Shown: positions 9,006-19,479, numbered from the stretch's first letter. The stretch: DNA of 64,000 nucleotides from Kocuria salsicia (GCF_007681555.1 NZ_VELE01000003.1:62001-126000), one strand, 5' to 3'. The notes: generated by a model not told the origin, from the letters alone. Translations and numbers: made by a program.

Positions 9006-10219
9006 AGACCCGCGGCGGAACGCAGCTCCTGGACGCGGTCCGTGCGCTCCCACGTGAAGTCCGGGTCGTTGCGGCCGAAGTGGCCGTGGGCGGCGGTCTT
9101 GGCGTAGATGGGGCGCTTCAGGTCGAGGTCCTCGATGATGGCCAGCGGGCGCAGGTCGAAGACCTCCGTGATGGCCTTCTCGATCCGCACGGGGTCCATG
9201 GTCTCGGTGCCGAAGGTCTCCACGTAAAGACCCACCGGGTGCGCCTGGCCGATCGCGTACGCCACCTGCACCTCGGCACGGCGCGCGAGGCCTGCCGCCA
9301 CCACGTTCTTGGCCACCCAGCGCATCGCGTACGCGGCGGAGCGGTCCACCTTGGACGGATCCTTGCCAGAGAACGCGCCGCCGCCGTGACGGGACATGCC
9401 GCCGTAGGTGTCCACGATGATCTTGCGCCCGGTCAGCCCGGCGTCCCCCACGGGCCCGCCGCGCACGAAGTTCCCCGCGGGGTTCACAATGATCCGCGCG
9501 CCGGAGAGATCCAGTCCGGACTCCTCCAGCACCGGGTTCACCACGCTCGAGGTGATGTCGCTGGTGAGTTGCTCGAGGTCGTAGTTCTCCACGTGCTGGG
9601 AGGAGACCACCACGGTGTCCACGGACACCGGCGTGTGACCGTCGTAGCCGAGGGTGACCTGGGTCTTGCCGTCCGGGCGCAGCCCCGGCAGCACGGCGGT
9701 CTTGCGCACGCGCGTGAGCTGCTCAGACAGGCGGTGCGCGAGCAGGATCGGCGCGGGCATCAGGGCGTTCGTCTCGTCCGAGGCGTAGCCGAACATGATG
9801 CCCTGGTCCCCGGCGCCCTGCGCGTCCCGTGGGTCCTTGGCGGTGCCCGTGCGCTCCTCCAGGGACGTGAAGACGCCCTCGTAGATCTCGTTGGACTGCT
9901 CCCCCACGCTGATGGACACGCCGCAGAACTCGCCGTCGAAGCCGTGGACCGAGGAGTTGTAACCGATGTCCAGCAGGGTCTTGCGCACGATGTGGGGAAT
10001 GTCCACGTACGCGTCCGTCTTGACCTCGCCCGCCACGTGCACGAGGCCCGTGGTCACCATGGTCTCCACGGCCACCGAGGACTCCGGGTCCTCCGTGAGC
10101 AGGGCGTCCAGGATCGTGTCCGAGATCTGGTCGCAGATCTTGTCCGGGTGGCCCTCGGTCACGGACTCGGAGGTGAAGATTCTCAGGTGCTCACTCGATG
10201 CTGTCACGGAAGACCACAC
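9002..10219 (-). CDS. metK: S-adenosylmethionine synthetase
   Basis: MetK (405 residues) makes S-adenosylmethionine from methionine and ATP in the cytosol. Signatures are complete: [11 protein letters not shown] at the N terminus, [12 protein letters not shown] in the middle, [15 protein letters not shown] for phosphate and metal binding. Length is normal for the family. I use the GTG at 10219, preceded by CAGG; an internal GTG at 10207 is possible. The start is 11 bases after the coaBC stop, and the gene ends inside the priA start, so gmk-rpoZ-coaBC-metK-priA is probably one transcript. Confidence 0.97.
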   Translation of the reverse strand: MWSSVTASSEHLRIFTSESVTEGHPDKICDQISDTILDALLTEDPESSVAVETMVTTGLVHVAGEVKTDAYVDIPHIVRKTLLDIGYNSSVHGFDGEFCGVSISVGEQSNEIYEGVFTSLEERTGTAKDPRDAQGAGDQGIMFGYASDETNALMPAPILLAHRLSEQLTRVRKTAVLPGLRPDGKTQVTLGYDGHTPVSVDTVVVSSQHVENYDLEQLTSDITSSVVNPVLEESGLDLSGARIIVNPAGNFVRGGPVGDAGLTGRKIIVDTYGGMSRHGGGAFSGKDPSKVDRSAAYAMRWVAKNVVAAGLARRAEVQVAYAIGQAHPVGLYVETFGTETMDPVRIEKAITEVFDLRPLAIIEDLDLKRPIYAKTAAHGHFGRNDPDFTWERTDRVQELRSAAGL

Positions 10220-10230
10220 TACCTGCAGGC

Positions 10231-11637
10231 TCAGACGTGGAGTTCGGAGGCGATCCGGGCCACCACGAACCGTGCCACCTCGTCCTTCGTGCCGCGCGCA
10301 CCGGACTCGTCCTCCGAGTGCGCCGAGAGGACCACAACCTCGGTGTCGTCCCGGCCGAAGACCTTGTCCGTGCCCACCTCGTTGAGCACGAGGAGGTCGC
10401 AGCCCTTGCGCCGCAGCTTGGCGCGGCCGAAGTCCAGGACGGAGCGCTCGGCGTCGCCCGTCTCCGCGGCGAAGCCCACCACGAGCTGCTCCCGGCCCTG
10501 CTCGTTGCGCAGCGTCACCAGCTCCCGCAGGATGTCCGGGTTGCGCACCAGGCGGATCACGGGGTCCGTGCCGTCCTCGGACTTCTTCATCTTGTGCTCG
10601 CCCACGGTGTCGGGGCGGTAGTCGGCCACGGCAGCGGCCATGACGACGACGTCGCAGCCTTCCGCCGCGGCCAGGCTCGCATCGCGCAGCTCCAGCGCCG
10701 AGGACACGCGGGTGACCCGGACGCCTTCGGGCAGCGGGGTCTCCACGTGCGCCGCGATCAGGTGCACGTTCGCACCGGCGTCGCGGGCGGCGCGGGCGAT
10801 CGCGATCCCCTGCTTGCCGGACGAGCGGTTGCCGAGAAACCGCACGGGGTCCAGGGCCTCCCGTGTACCCCCGGCGGTGATGAGCACGCGCCGACCGGCC
10901 AGGGCGCGGGTGCCGGGCCCGGCGGCCTGGTCGGCCGCACCGTGAGCGACGGGTTGTCCGGTCCCCCGGGGCGGTTCGTCCAGGAGCGGTTCGTGCTGGT
11001 GCGATTCGTCCAGGCCGTGCCCCTCGGCGGTGTGGGCCGCGGGGGCAGACCCGGTGCGGTCAGCGACGAGCGCCAGGGCGGCATCGACAATCTCCCGGGG
11101 CTCCGGGAGCCGGCCGGGTCCGCTGTCCGCGCCCGTCAGACGACCCGAGGCCGGTTCCAGCACCGTGTGGCCGTGCTGGCGCAGCAGTTCCACGTTGCGC
11201 CGGGTGGCGGGGTTCTGCCACATCTCGGTGTGCATGGCCGGGGCCAGGAGCACGGGCGCAGCGGTTGCGAGCACCGTGGTGGTGAGCAGGTCGTCAGCGT
11301 GGCCGTGGGCGATGCGCGCCATCAGGTCAGCCGTGGCCGGCGCGATGACCACGAGGTCCGCCGCCTGACCCTGCGCCACGTGGTTGACGGTGTCCACGCG
11401 CTCAAACACGGAGTCCGTCACAGGCTCACCGGTCAGCGCCTCCCACGTGGGTGCGCCCACGAACTCCAGGGCGGAACGCGTGGGCATGGGCACGACGTGG
11501 TGGCCAGCCTCGGAGAGGAGGCGGGACACCAGGGCGGCCTTGTATGCGGCAATGCCCCCGCCCACACCAAGCACGATGCGCAACGAAGCGCTCGGGCCGG
11601 AGGGGACGGGGGCGGGGCCGGTGGAGTTCACCGTCAC
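10231..11637 (-). CDS. coaBC: Bifunctional CoaBC (phosphopantothenoylcysteine synthetase/decarboxylase)
   Basis: A 468-residue two-domain enzyme of coenzyme A synthesis. The CoaC flavoprotein half opens with [20 protein letters not shown] and has the PAMHTEMW segment (family PxMNxxMW). The CoaB half has NRSSGKQG and [12 protein letters not shown]. The usual cysteine-containing CoaC loop (ACGxxGxGR) reads [16 protein letters not shown] here, with no cysteine. About 50 polar residues rich in His, Gly and Pro link the halves, more than usual. The ATG overlaps the rpoZ stop as ATGA. Confidence 0.93.
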   Translation of the reverse strand: MTVNSTGPAPVPSGPSASLRIVLGVGGGIAAYKAALVSRLLSEAGHHVVPMPTRSALEFVGAPTWEALTGEPVTDSVFERVDTVNHVAQGQAADLVVIAPATADLMARIAHGHADDLLTTTVLATAAPVLLAPAMHTEMWQNPATRRNVELLRQHGHTVLEPASGRLTGADSGPGRLPEPREIVDAALALVADRTGSAPAAHTAEGHGLDESHQHEPLLDEPPRGTGQPVAHGAADQAAGPGTRALAGRRVLITAGGTREALDPVRFLGNRSSGKQGIAIARAARDAGANVHLIAAHVETPLPEGVRVTRVSSALELRDASLAAAEGCDVVVMAAAVADYRPDTVGEHKMKKSEDGTDPVIRLVRNPDILRELVTLRNEQGREQLVVGFAAETGDAERSVLDFGRAKLRRKGCDLLVLNEVGTDKVFGRDDTEVVVLSAHSEDESGARGTKDEVARFVVARIASELHV

Positions 11638-12107
11638 TGCTCGGTGGGCTCCGTGGAGTCCTCGGTGGCCTCCTCGGCCACGGTCTCCGTGACGGTCTCG
11701 GTGCCCTCGGGGTGCTGCTCCTCGGCAACCTGCACGCCGTCCGAGAAGACCGCCGCGCTGCCGGCATCCTCACCCTGGGCGAAGAAGTCCCCGGTGAACA
11801 TCTCGGTGGCCGTGGGCTCGTCCGAGACCAGCTGGCCGTTGGGGGTGAAGCCCCCGTTGGTCACGTGGTCGGCCTCGATCAGGCCCTCGTCGATCTCGCG
11901 GAAGGCGATGGACAGGGGCTTCTCGTTGAGCTGGGTGTCCACGAGCGGGCCCACGTACTCGAACAGGCCCTCGTGCAGCTGCGAGTAGTACGCGTTGATC
12001 TGGCGGGCGCGACGCGCAGCGAAGATCACCAGGCCGTACTTGGAATCCGTCTTGTCGAGCAGCCGGTCCACGGGCGGGTCGACGATGCCTTCGTTGTTCA
12101 TGCTCAC
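11634..12107 (-). CDS. rpoZ: RNA polymerase omega subunit with long acidic tail
   Basis: Omega helps assemble and stabilise RNA polymerase by clamping the beta' subunit. The conserved part is at the N terminus: [17 protein letters not shown], then the hallmark [15 protein letters not shown] and YVGPLV. The family is usually 85-110 residues; this protein has 157, with about 75 extra C-terminal residues rich in Glu and Thr. The GTG at 12107 sits 11 bases after GGAG; the ATG two codons later (12101) is an alternative. It lies between gmk and coaBC, a common actinobacterial order. Confidence 0.92.
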   Translation of the reverse strand: MSMNNEGIVDPPVDRLLDKTDSKYGLVIFAARRARQINAYYSQLHEGLFEYVGPLVDTQLNEKPLSIAFREIDEGLIEADHVTNGGFTPNGQLVSDEPTATEMFTGDFFAQGEDAGSAAVFSDGVQVAEEQHPEGTETVTETVAEEATEDSTEPTEQ

Positions 12108-12189
12108 GTGTGTCAGGACTCCTCTGAAGTGCAGGTGGATGTCTGTGCTGGCTCGGGGTGGACCGCGCAGGTCCCCGGACGCAACGGGC

Positions 12190-12765
12190 TCAGCGGCCCT
12201 GTTCGTCCGGCAGCCCCATGAGAGCCACGAGTTCGGCGGCGGCGCGCTCCACGGTGTCGTTGACCACCGTGTGGTCGAACTCCGAACGTGCCGCAAGTTC
12301 CAGTTTAGCCGTTTCCAGGCGTCGCTGCTGCTGCTCGGGGGTTTCGGTGCCCCGGCCCACGAGCCGCTGCACCATCTCCTCCCAGCTGGGCGGCGCCAGG
12401 AACACGAAGCGCGCGTCCGGAAGGCTCTGGCGGATGCTGCGCGCGCCCTGCAGGTCGATCTCCAGCAGCACGCTGCGTCCGGCGGCCAGCGCCTCTTCCA
12501 CCTTGTGCCGCGGTGTGCCGTAGCGGTGCAGGTTGTGCACCACGGCCCACTCGAGCAGGTCGTGGTCCTCGATCATGCGGTCGAACTCGTCGTCGCTCAC
12601 GAAGAAGTAGTGCACGCCCTCCACCTCTCCGGGCCGCGGGGCCCGGGTGGTCGCGGAGACCGAGAGCCACACCTGCGGGTAGTGGTCCCGGACGTAGGTG
12701 GAGACCGTCCCCTTTCCCACGGCCGTGGGGCCGGCCAGGACGGTCACGGTGGGCGACGGGGTCAC
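12190..12765 (-). CDS. gmk: Guanylate kinase
   Basis: Gmk (191 residues) phosphorylates GMP to GDP with ATP. The P-loop is GPTAVGKGT, followed by [14 protein letters not shown] for GMP binding and [11 protein letters not shown]. The GTG at 12765 follows an ideal GGAGG with a six-base spacer, which rules out the longer in-frame reading that runs upstream to 12837. It is the first gene of the gmk-rpoZ-coaBC-metK-priA group; 82 bases separate it from rpoZ. Confidence 0.95.
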   Translation of the reverse strand: MTPSPTVTVLAGPTAVGKGTVSTYVRDHYPQVWLSVSATTRAPRPGEVEGVHYFFVSDDEFDRMIEDHDLLEWAVVHNLHRYGTPRHKVEEALAAGRSVLLEIDLQGARSIRQSLPDARFVFLAPPSWEEMVQRLVGRGTETPEQQQRRLETAKLELAARSEFDHTVVNDTVERAAAELVALMGLPDEQGR

Positions 12766-12790
12766 GGAATACCTCCAGCGGAGCAGTGGT

Positions 12791-12820
12791 GGACGAGCGG
12801 TCGGCTCGTCCGCCACTGTA
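12791..12820 (-). promoter_or_regulatory. Putative gmk promoter -10 and 5' UTR hairpin
   Basis: On the minus strand the -10-like TACAGT lies at 12815-12820 within TTGGTACAGTGGC, a 13-mer that also occurs upstream of ruvA. The predicted transcript then begins close to an 8-base-pair hairpin (12791-12798 with 12804-12811), which lies about 25 bases before the gmk start. The -35 element is poor. The hairpin may stabilise the message or tune initiation. Confidence 0.45.
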
Positions 12821-12899
12821 CCAACCACCGGCCGCACCGACCCGGCGGGGTACCGTCAGGCGCGACGTCGCCCGCAGGCCAGTGCCGGGGCCGGGGGGC

Positions 12900-13214
12900 T
12901 CAGTGGTCGAGGTACTCCACGAGCGCGCGGCGTTGGTGCTGGCCCAGCCCGCGCACGCGGCGCGTGGGTGCGATCCCGATGTGCTCCATGATCGCCGCGG
13001 AGCGCACCTTCCCGATCCCGGGGGTTGCCTCCAGCAGCTCGGTGACCTTCAGTCGGCTGACGGCCTCGTCCGTCTCACTCCTGGTGAGGACGTCCGCGAC
13101 GCTCAGCGAGCCGTCCCGCAGCCCCTTCTTGATCTCCGCCCTCGCGGTCCGTGCCGCGGTGGCCTTCTCCCGAGCGTGCGCGCGCTCTTCATCCGTCAGT
13201 GGCCGTAGTGCCAT
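12900..13214 (-). CDS. mihF: Integration host factor, actinobacterial type (mIHF)
   Basis: This 104-residue basic protein belongs to the actinobacterial mIHF family, unrelated in fold to the alpha/beta IHF of proteobacteria. It is a nucleoid protein needed for phage L5 integration in mycobacteria. The C-terminal helix-two-turn-helix core is clear: LLEATPGIGKVRSAAIME and RRVRGLGQHQRRALVEYL. The N terminus is a charged helix (EERAHAREKATAARTAR). The ATG at 13214 follows AGGAGGAGAG and is chosen over a longer upstream frame. A well-spaced promoter lies upstream. Confidence 0.93.
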   Translation of the reverse strand: MALRPLTDEERAHAREKATAARTARAEIKKGLRDGSLSVADVLTRSETDEAVSRLKVTELLEATPGIGKVRSAAIMEHIGIAPTRRVRGLGQHQRRALVEYLDH

Positions 13215-13295
13215 GCCCAGCTCTCCTCCTCGTGTGCCTTCACCCCCGGGTGCGCCCGTGTTGGGGGGGGGTGGCGCACCGGGGTGGTCACCCTG

Positions 13296-13324
13296 AAAGT
13301 ACCCGACGCGTTTGCCCCGGTAAA
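13296..13324 (-). promoter_or_regulatory. Putative sigma-70-type promoter of mihF
   Basis: On the minus strand -35 TTTACC (13319-13324) and -10 TACTTT (13296-13301) are separated by 17 bases. The start of transcription would be about 75 bases upstream of mihF. The pair lies just downstream of the pyr operon terminator, as expected for independent expression. A run of nine G on the plus strand (13263-13271) falls in the resulting 5' UTR. Confidence 0.5.
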
Positions 13325-13331
13325 CACGGTG

Positions 13332-13375
13332 AACGCCCCCTGACGTGGCCGGACGGCTCACGGTCAGGGGGCGTT
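13332..13375 (-). terminator. Terminator of the pyrimidine operon
   Basis: A 13-base-pair perfect stem (13332-13344 with 13363-13375; arm AACGCCCCCTGAC) starts 17 bases after the pyrF stop and encloses an 18-base loop. The downstream minus-strand bases (CACCGTGTTTACC) are only weakly T-rich, common in high-GC genomes. Confidence 0.7.
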
Positions 13376-13391
13376 CCCGAGGTTGGACGGG

Positions 13392-14366
13392 TCAGCGCAG
13401 GGCGGCGGAGAGCTCCTCGCTGGAGCGCCGGATCGCTTCCCGCAGGGCAGCCGCGTCCGGGCCGTGAGCGAGGATGCCGCGCGAGGAATTCGCGAGCACT
13501 GCCGGTCTGACGTGCTGGAACACTGCCGCGAGGTCACCCGCCCCCGCGCCCTGGGCGCCGTATCCCGGTGCCAGGATCGGCCCGTCGAGCGCGCTTAGGT
13601 CGATGTCCAGGCGCTCGAGCGCGTCCCCCACAGTGGCCCCCACGACCACGCCGCACGAGCCGAGAGCGCCCCTCACAGGCGACGTCACGATTTCGTCACG
13701 ATTCGCGAGACCCGCCCGCGCGGCGTCGTGGGCTCCCACCTGGGACGACGCCGCCGCGTCGCCCCAGGTGCCGGGCCGCGCGCCATCGTGCGCCACGACG
13801 TCGCGTGCGGGCGCGTTCTCGTGAGCCACCGCGTCGAGCACGGCCCCCGCCACGGAGCTGGTGCCGCCCACGTGCTGGACCGCCGCGCCCTCCGGGTTGG
13901 AGGTCAGCGCCAGCACGAACGTGCCACGGCCAGTCTGCCGCGCGAGGTCCAGGGCAGGGCGCAAGGACTCGAACCCGAGGTAGGGGCTGAGCGTCACGGC
14001 GTCGGCGGCCAGGGGCGAGTCGTCGGCGAGCCACGCCTGGGCGTAGGCCGCCATCGTGGAGCCGATGTCCCCGCGCTTGGCGTCCGCGATGCTGAGCACC
14101 CCTGCCTCACGGGACTCCCGCAGCACTCGTTCGAGCACCGCAAAACCCGCCGAGCCGTAGGCCTCGAACAGCGCGACCTGCGGCTTGACCGCGGCGGCCA
14201 GACCCGCGGCGGCCTCCACCACGCTCAGCGCGAAGCGCTCCAGTCCCGAGACCGTGCGGGGCAGAGCCCACGCGTCCAGCAGGGCCGGGTGCGGGTCGAT
14301 CCCCACACAGAGGGGACCGGTCGCGCCCATGGCCGCCGCGAGGCGGGCGCCGAAGGGCTCACGCAC
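13392..14366 (-). CDS. pyrF: Orotidine 5'-phosphate decarboxylase (type 2) with internal insertion
   Basis: PyrF removes CO2 from OMP to give UMP, the last step of the pathway. The catalytic segment DAKRGDIGS is intact with the lysine at about residue 97, and the phosphate-binding end reads [11 protein letters not shown]. Members of this actinobacterial form are commonly about 270-290 residues; this has 324, because of about 50 extra residues after [11 protein letters not shown] and before [13 protein letters not shown]. The insertion is polar and Ala/Asp rich. The GTG start overlaps the end of carB by eight bases. It is the last gene of the operon. Confidence 0.92.
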   Translation of the reverse strand: MREPFGARLAAAMGATGPLCVGIDPHPALLDAWALPRTVSGLERFALSVVEAAAGLAAAVKPQVALFEAYGSAGFAVLERVLRESREAGVLSIADAKRGDIGSTMAAYAQAWLADDSPLAADAVTLSPYLGFESLRPALDLARQTGRGTFVLALTSNPEGAAVQHVGGTSSVAGAVLDAVAHENAPARDVVAHDGARPGTWGDAAASSQVGAHDAARAGLANRDEIVTSPVRGALGSCGVVVGATVGDALERLDIDLSALDGPILAPGYGAQGAGAGDLAAVFQHVRPAVLANSSRGILAHGPDAAALREAIRRSSEELSAALR

Positions 14367-17300
14367 CCGTCCGCTCCCCCGCCACCTGGCTGCGCAGGTT
14401 CTCCTCGTGCTCCTGCAGGGAGGTCACGGACCACGAGTACTGCCGCTGCGCCGTGATTGCCTGCAGTGCGGCACCGAGCTCCGAGACCGTCGTCATGGTC
14501 GGCACGCCCACGGACGTGGCCGCGGCGCGGATCTGGTAGCCGTCTCCGCGCGCCGCCTGGCCACCTGAGGGGGTGTTGAAGATCAGGTCGATCTCTCCCG
14601 CCGTGATCAGGTCCGCCACCGTGGGGCCGTCCTCGCCCGTGTCCGCGATCTTGGCCACCACACGGGACTCGATGCCGTTGCGACGGAGCACCTGCGCGGT
14701 ACCGCCCGTGGAGACGATCTCGAAGCCGAGGTCCGCAAACATCTTGACGGGGATCACCGCCGAGCGCTTGTCCTTGTTGGCCACCGAGACAAACAGCCGG
14801 CCCGCGGTGGGCAGGGGGCCGCCGGCCGCGGCCTGGGCCTTGGCGAACGCGGTGTCGAAGTACTTGTCGATGCCCATGACCTCGCCCGTGGAGCGCATCT
14901 CCGGGCCGAGCAGCGAGTCCACGACCGCACCCTCGGGGGTGCGGAAGCGGGCGAACGGGAGCACGACCTCCTTCACTGCGGTCGGTGTGTTCTCCGGCAG
15001 GGTGGTGCCGTCGTAGTCTGCCGGCAGCACGCCGTCGGCCCGCAGCTGTGCCACCGTGCGCCCGGTGCCGATCAGCGCTGCGGCCTTGGCCATCTGGACC
15101 CCCGTGGCCTTCGAGACGAACGGGACCGTGCGGGAGGCACGGGGGTTCGCCTCGATCACGTAGAGCACGTCCGAGGCCAGCGCGAACTGCAGGTTGATGA
15201 GACCCCTCACACCCACACCGCGGGCAATCGCCCCGGTGGCCTCGCGCACGCGGGCGATCACGTCGGGGCCGAGGGTGATCGGGGGCAGCACGCACGCGGA
15301 GTCACCGGAGTGGATCCCGGCCTCCTCGATGTGCTCCATGATCCCGCCCACGTAGCAGTCCCGGCCGTCGTAGAGGGCGTCCACGTCGATCTCGATCGCG
15401 TCCTCGAGGAACTTGTCGATCAGGGCGGGGCGGCTCGGGCTGATCTCCGTGGCGTTGTCCAGGTAGGTCTTCAGGGAGGCCTCGTCGTAGACGATCTCCA
15501 TGCCCCGGCCACCCAGCACATACGAGGGGCGCACGAGCACGGGATAACCGATCTCGTGGGCGATCCGCCGCGCCTCGGCGAAGTCGTAGGCCGTGCCGTT
15601 CTTGGGCTGGCGCAGTCCGGCCTCGGTGAGCACGCGGGCGAACTCCCCGCGGTCCTCGGCGAGGTCGATCGCCTCAGGAGTCGTGCCCAGGATGGGCACA
15701 CCCGCGGCCTTGAGGTCCGCGGCGAGCTTGAGCGGGGTCTGCCCGCCGAGCTGCACGAACACGCCCAGCAGCCCGCCCGAGCGGCGCTCGGCCTCCACGA
15801 CCTCCATGACGTCCTCGAACGTCAGCGGCTCGAAGTACAGGCGCGTGGAGACGTCGTAGTCCGTGGACACGGTCTCCGGGTTGCAGTTGAGCATCACCGT
15901 CTCGTAACCGGCCTCGCGCAGCACCATGGAGGCGTGCACGCACGAGTAGTCGAACTCGATGCCCTGCCCGATCCGGTTGGGCCCGGAGCCCAGGATCATC
16001 ACCGAGGGCTTCTCGTGCGGGGCGACCTCCGACTCCTCGTCGTAGCTCGAGTAGTGGTACGGGGTGAACGCCTCGAACTCCGCGGCGCACGTGTCCACGG
16101 TCTTGTAGACGGGGCGGATGTCCAGGGCGTGGCGCACCCCGCGCACCACGGACTCCTCCAGGTGCACGAGCTCGCCGATCTGCGCGTCCGAGAAGCCGTG
16201 CCGCTTGGCCTCTTGCAGGGTGGCGGGGTGCAGGTCCGGGTCCTGGCGGATCAGCTCGGCGGTCTCGTTGAGCAGCTGGACCTGGTCCAGGAACCACGGG
16301 TCGATCGCGGTGGCCTCGAAGACCTGTTCCACGGTGGCACCAGCCAGCAGCGCACGCTGCACGTTGCGCAGCCGCTGCGTGGTGGTCTCCCGGGTCTTCT
16401 CGACCAGGCGCGCCACCGTGTTGGGCCCGGGCTCCACGGCGGGCCTGGCGAAGCTGAAGGACGAGCCCTTCTGCTCCAGCGAGCGCATGGCCTTCTGCAG
16501 GGCCTCCGTGAAGTTGCGCCCGATGGCCATGGCCTCGCCCACTGACTTCATGGTGGTGGTCAGCGTGGGGTCCGCCGCGGGGAACTTCTCGAACGCGAAG
16601 CGCGGGACCTTCACCACCACGTAGTCCAGCGTCGGCTCGAAGCTCGCCGGGGTCTTCTGCGTGATGTCGTTGGGGATCTCATCCAGTGTGTAGCCCAGGG
16701 AGAGCTTCGTGGCGATCTTGGCGATCGGGAAGCCCGTGGCCTTGGACGCCAGCGCCGAGGAGCGGGAGACGCGGGGGTTCATCTCGATCACCACGATGCG
16801 CCCGGTGTCGGGCTCCACCGCGAACTGGATGTTGCACCCACCGGTGTCCACGCCCACCTCGCGGATCACGGCGATCGCGATGTCGCGCATGCGCTGGTAC
16901 TCGCGGTCGGTCAGGGTCAGGGCGGGGGCCACGGTGATGGAGTCGCCGGTGTGCACTCCCACGGGGTCCACGTTCTCGATCGAGCACACGACCACCACGT
17001 TGTCGTTGGCGTCGCGCATCATCTCGAGCTCGTACTCCTTCCAGCCCAGGATGGACTCCTCCAGGAGCACCTCCGAGGTGGGCGAGTACTGGATGCCGGC
17101 GCCGGCGATGCGGTGCAGGTCCGTCTCGTTGTACGCGAGCCCGGAGCCGAGCCCGCCCATGGTGAAGGAGGGCCGCACGACCATGGGGTAGCCCAGCTTC
17201 TCCGCGGCCGAGAGCGCCTCGTCCATGGAGTGGACGATGACCGAGCGGGCGGACTCGGCGCCGCAGCGCTCGACGACGCCCTTGAAGGCCTCGCGGTCCT

Positions 17301-17679
17301 CACCGAGGTTGATGGCGGCGACGTCCGCGCCGATCAGCTCGACGTCGTACTTCTCGAGCGCTCCGTTGGCGTCCAGGGCGAGCGCGGTGTTCAGCGCGGT
17401 CTGACCACCCAGGGTGGGCAGCACGGCGTCCGGGCGCTCCTTGGCGATGATCTTCTCGACCGTCTCCGGGGTGATGGGCTCCACGTAGGTGGCGTCCGCG
17501 AACTCCGGGTCGGTCATGATGGTGGCCGGGTTGGAGTTGACCAGGATCACGCGCAGCCCCTCGTCCTTCAGGACGCGCAGGGCCTGGGTGCCGGAGTAGT
17601 CGAACTCCGCGGCCTGGCCGATCACGATGGGCCCGGAGCCGATCACCAGGACGCTGTTGAGGTCTTGCCTGCGGGGCAT
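14359..17679 (-). CDS. carB: Carbamoyl phosphate synthase large subunit
   Basis: CarB (1106 residues) joins bicarbonate, ammonia from CarA and two ATP into carbamoyl phosphate for pyrimidines and arginine. Two homologous ATP-grasp halves are visible: [19 protein letters not shown] opens the first, and [19 protein letters not shown] opens the second near residue 560. Each has its ATP-grasp glycine loop ([18 protein letters not shown]). The last ~150 residues form the MGS-like allosteric domain ([20 protein letters not shown]), where UMP and ornithine act in E. coli. Its ATG shares one base with the carA stop (TGATG). Confidence 0.97.
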   Translation of the reverse strand: MPRRQDLNSVLVIGSGPIVIGQAAEFDYSGTQALRVLKDEGLRVILVNSNPATIMTDPEFADATYVEPITPETVEKIIAKERPDAVLPTLGGQTALNTALALDANGALEKYDVELIGADVAAINLGEDREAFKGVVERCGAESARSVIVHSMDEALSAAEKLGYPMVVRPSFTMGGLGSGLAYNETDLHRIAGAGIQYSPTSEVLLEESILGWKEYELEMMRDANDNVVVVCSIENVDPVGVHTGDSITVAPALTLTDREYQRMRDIAIAVIREVGVDTGGCNIQFAVEPDTGRIVVIEMNPRVSRSSALASKATGFPIAKIATKLSLGYTLDEIPNDITQKTPASFEPTLDYVVVKVPRFAFEKFPAADPTLTTTMKSVGEAMAIGRNFTEALQKAMRSLEQKGSSFSFARPAVEPGPNTVARLVEKTRETTTQRLRNVQRALLAGATVEQVFEATAIDPWFLDQVQLLNETAELIRQDPDLHPATLQEAKRHGFSDAQIGELVHLEESVVRGVRHALDIRPVYKTVDTCAAEFEAFTPYHYSSYDEESEVAPHEKPSVMILGSGPNRIGQGIEFDYSCVHASMVLREAGYETVMLNCNPETVSTDYDVSTRLYFEPLTFEDVMEVVEAERRSGGLLGVFVQLGGQTPLKLAADLKAAGVPILGTTPEAIDLAEDRGEFARVLTEAGLRQPKNGTAYDFAEARRIAHEIGYPVLVRPSYVLGGRGMEIVYDEASLKTYLDNATEISPSRPALIDKFLEDAIEIDVDALYDGRDCYVGGIMEHIEEAGIHSGDSACVLPPITLGPDVIARVREATGAIARGVGVRGLINLQFALASDVLYVIEANPRASRTVPFVSKATGVQMAKAAALIGTGRTVAQLRADGVLPADYDGTTLPENTPTAVKEVVLPFARFRTPEGAVVDSLLGPEMRSTGEVMGIDKYFDTAFAKAQAAAGGPLPTAGRLFVSVANKDKRSAVIPVKMFADLGFEIVSTGGTAQVLRRNGIESRVVAKIADTGEDGPTVADLITAGEIDLIFNTPSGGQAARGDGYQIRAAATSVGVPTMTTVSELGAALQAITAQRQYSWSVTSLQEHEENLRSQVAGERTGA

Positions 17680-18863
17680 CAGTTGTCTCCTGCTTCCGGA
17701 TCGGAGCCCTGGCCGGCCCGGTCCATCACGTCGATAAAGCGGTCGAAGAGGTAGGCGGAGTCGTGGGGACCGGCCGCGGCCTCGGGGTGGTACTGCACCG
17801 AGAACGCGGGGATGTCCTCGCAGCGCAGGCCTTCCACCACGTTGTCGTTGAGCCCCACGTGGGACACGGCCACCCGGCCGTAGCGGGACTCGGGGGCGGT
17901 CACGGTCTCGCCCACTGGGGCGTCCACGGCGAAGCCGTGGTTCTGGGAGGTGATCTCCACCGTGCCCGTGGCGAGGTCCATCACGGGTTGGTTGATGCCG
18001 CGGTGGCCGAAGGTCAGTTTGTACGTGCCGAAGCCGAGCGCGCGACCCAGCAGCTGGTTGCCGAAGCAGATTCCGAAGAACGGGATGCGGGCGTCGAGCA
18101 CCTGGCGCAGCAGGGCCACCTGCTCGTCGGCGGTCGCCGGGTCACCGGGACCGTTGGAGAAGAACACACCATCCGGGTCCAGCTCGCGGAGCTGCTCGAA
18201 GGTCACGTCCGCGGGCACCACGTGCACGCGCACCCCGCGCTCGGCGAGTCGCTGCGGCGTCATGGACTTGATGCCGAGGTCCACGGCGACGACGTCGTGG
18301 CGCACCGGGGCGTCCCAGCCGTGCTCGGAGGGCTCCACCACATAGGCCTCGTCCACGCTCACGTGCTCCGCGAGCGAGCGTCCCGCCATGGCGGGCTGCT
18401 CGGCCACCTGCTGCACGAGCTGCGCGGTGGGCTGCTCGGCGGCCTCCCCGGAGAAGATGCCGGCGCGCATCGCACCCTTGTTGCGCAGGTGGCGGGTCAG
18501 GGCGCGGGTGTCCACGCCCTGGATCCCGGTGATGCCCTGCTCGGCGAGCTCCTCGTCCAGGCTGCGCTCGCTGCGCCAGTTGGAGGGGCGGCGGGCGGGG
18601 TCACGGACCACGAAGCCGTTCACCCAGATCCTGTGGGACTCCATGTCCTGCAGGTTCACGCCCGTGTTGCCGATGTGCGGCGCGGTCTGGATCACGATCT
18701 GCCCCGCGTAGGAGGGGTCCGTGAGCGTCTCCTGGTAGCCGGTCATCCCGGTGGCGAAGACCGCCTCGCCGAATGCCGTGCCGGGGGCGCCCCAGGCACG
18801 GCCACGGAAGACCGTGCCGTCCTCGAGGACCATGACGGCCGGTTCGATGCGTGGTGAGTTCAT
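17679..18863 (-). CDS. carA: Carbamoyl phosphate synthase small subunit (glutaminase)
   Basis: CarA (394 residues) hydrolyses glutamine and channels ammonia to CarB. The N-terminal domain begins [14 protein letters not shown]. The class I amidotransferase half holds the nucleophile cysteine in [12 protein letters not shown] (about residue 266) and the His-Glu pair in [11 protein letters not shown]. The family more often has GICLGHQ; the Phe and Asn here are tolerated variants. It lies directly upstream of carB with one shared base, which supports equal translation. A 90-base gap separates it from the membrane protein gene before it. Confidence 0.96.
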   Translation of the reverse strand: MNSPRIEPAVMVLEDGTVFRGRAWGAPGTAFGEAVFATGMTGYQETLTDPSYAGQIVIQTAPHIGNTGVNLQDMESHRIWVNGFVVRDPARRPSNWRSERSLDEELAEQGITGIQGVDTRALTRHLRNKGAMRAGIFSGEAAEQPTAQLVQQVAEQPAMAGRSLAEHVSVDEAYVVEPSEHGWDAPVRHDVVAVDLGIKSMTPQRLAERGVRVHVVPADVTFEQLRELDPDGVFFSNGPGDPATADEQVALLRQVLDARIPFFGICFGNQLLGRALGFGTYKLTFGHRGINQPVMDLATGTVEITSQNHGFAVDAPVGETVTAPESRYGRVAVSHVGLNDNVVEGLRCEDIPAFSVQYHPEAAAGPHDSAYLFDRFIDVMDRAGQGSDPEAGDN

Positions 18864-18953
18864 GGTGAACTCCTTTCGTTGAGCATGCTGGGAGGCTCCT
18901 TTGCGGTGCCGTCCCGGGATCAGGTTCTCGGGGTGTCTTCTCGGGTTCTGTGC

Positions 18954-19448
18954 TCAGGCGTCCAGCAGGGCCGACGCCGCGTCCTCCAGTTCGCGGGAGC
19001 CCTCACCGGTGCGGGCGCGGAAGCCGGTGTCCACACGGGTGTCCCCCAGGTCCCACGTGAGCACCACGAGTCCGCCGCGCTCCACGAACTTGCCGACCAT
19101 CCCGGAGGCGGTCGACACAGCGCGCAGATGCTCCCGGGGGATGAAGACGTCCGGGGCGCCCTGGCGGTTGAGGAACACGCCCTCGGGTGCCACCACGGCC
19201 TCCGCAGTGGTGCGCACGCCGAGGCCGTGGCTCGCGATCCGCTCCAGCGGCTGGGAGGCGTAGGTGGTGACCACGTACATCCCGTCCACCCGGGCCGTGG
19301 CGCGCTGCATCAGGTCCCGCGGGGCCTGCGCCACGGGAGGCAGCCCCGACTGGCGTCGCACCCGACCCCGCCAGCCCCACCAGAGCAGGGCGAAGAGCAC
19401 CACCACGATGAGGATGGTGAGCAGGGTGGGGACGAGCTTGTCCGACAT
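18954..19448 (-). CDS. Membrane-anchored protein of the pyr operon, unknown function
   Basis: I recognise this as the small conserved protein found between pyrC and carA in many Actinobacteria but no function is known to me. The 164 residues start with one transmembrane helix (TLLTILIVVVLFALLWWGW), a basic RGRVRRQ stop-transfer, and a ~125-residue soluble domain. That domain is beta-rich (MYVVTTYASQPLERI, GVFLNRQGAPDVFIPREHL, LVVLTWDLGDTRV) and suggests a bacterial PH-like fold. With the positive-inside rule the soluble domain should face the cytosol. The location implies a link to pyrimidine metabolism or simple co-transcription. Confidence 0.75.
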   Translation of the reverse strand: MSDKLVPTLLTILIVVVLFALLWWGWRGRVRRQSGLPPVAQAPRDLMQRATARVDGMYVVTTYASQPLERIASHGLGVRTTAEAVVAPEGVFLNRQGAPDVFIPREHLRAVSTASGMVGKFVERGGLVVLTWDLGDTRVDTGFRARTGEGSRELEDAASALLDA

Positions 19449-19479
19449 CGAGACAGAACCTTTCGTGAACGCGCGGGGA

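Noticed and set aside
9002-10230. SAM riboswitch for metK.
   Set aside because: Only 11 bases separate metK from coaBC, leaving no room for one.
8837-10621. A 594-codon plus-strand open frame across priA and metK, and many similar long antisense frames (for example 19264-21930, 29709-32312, 60683-63043).
   Set aside because: They lie opposite well-conserved genes, have Arg/Gly/Ala/His-rich translations with no domain features, and are expected from third-position GC bias.
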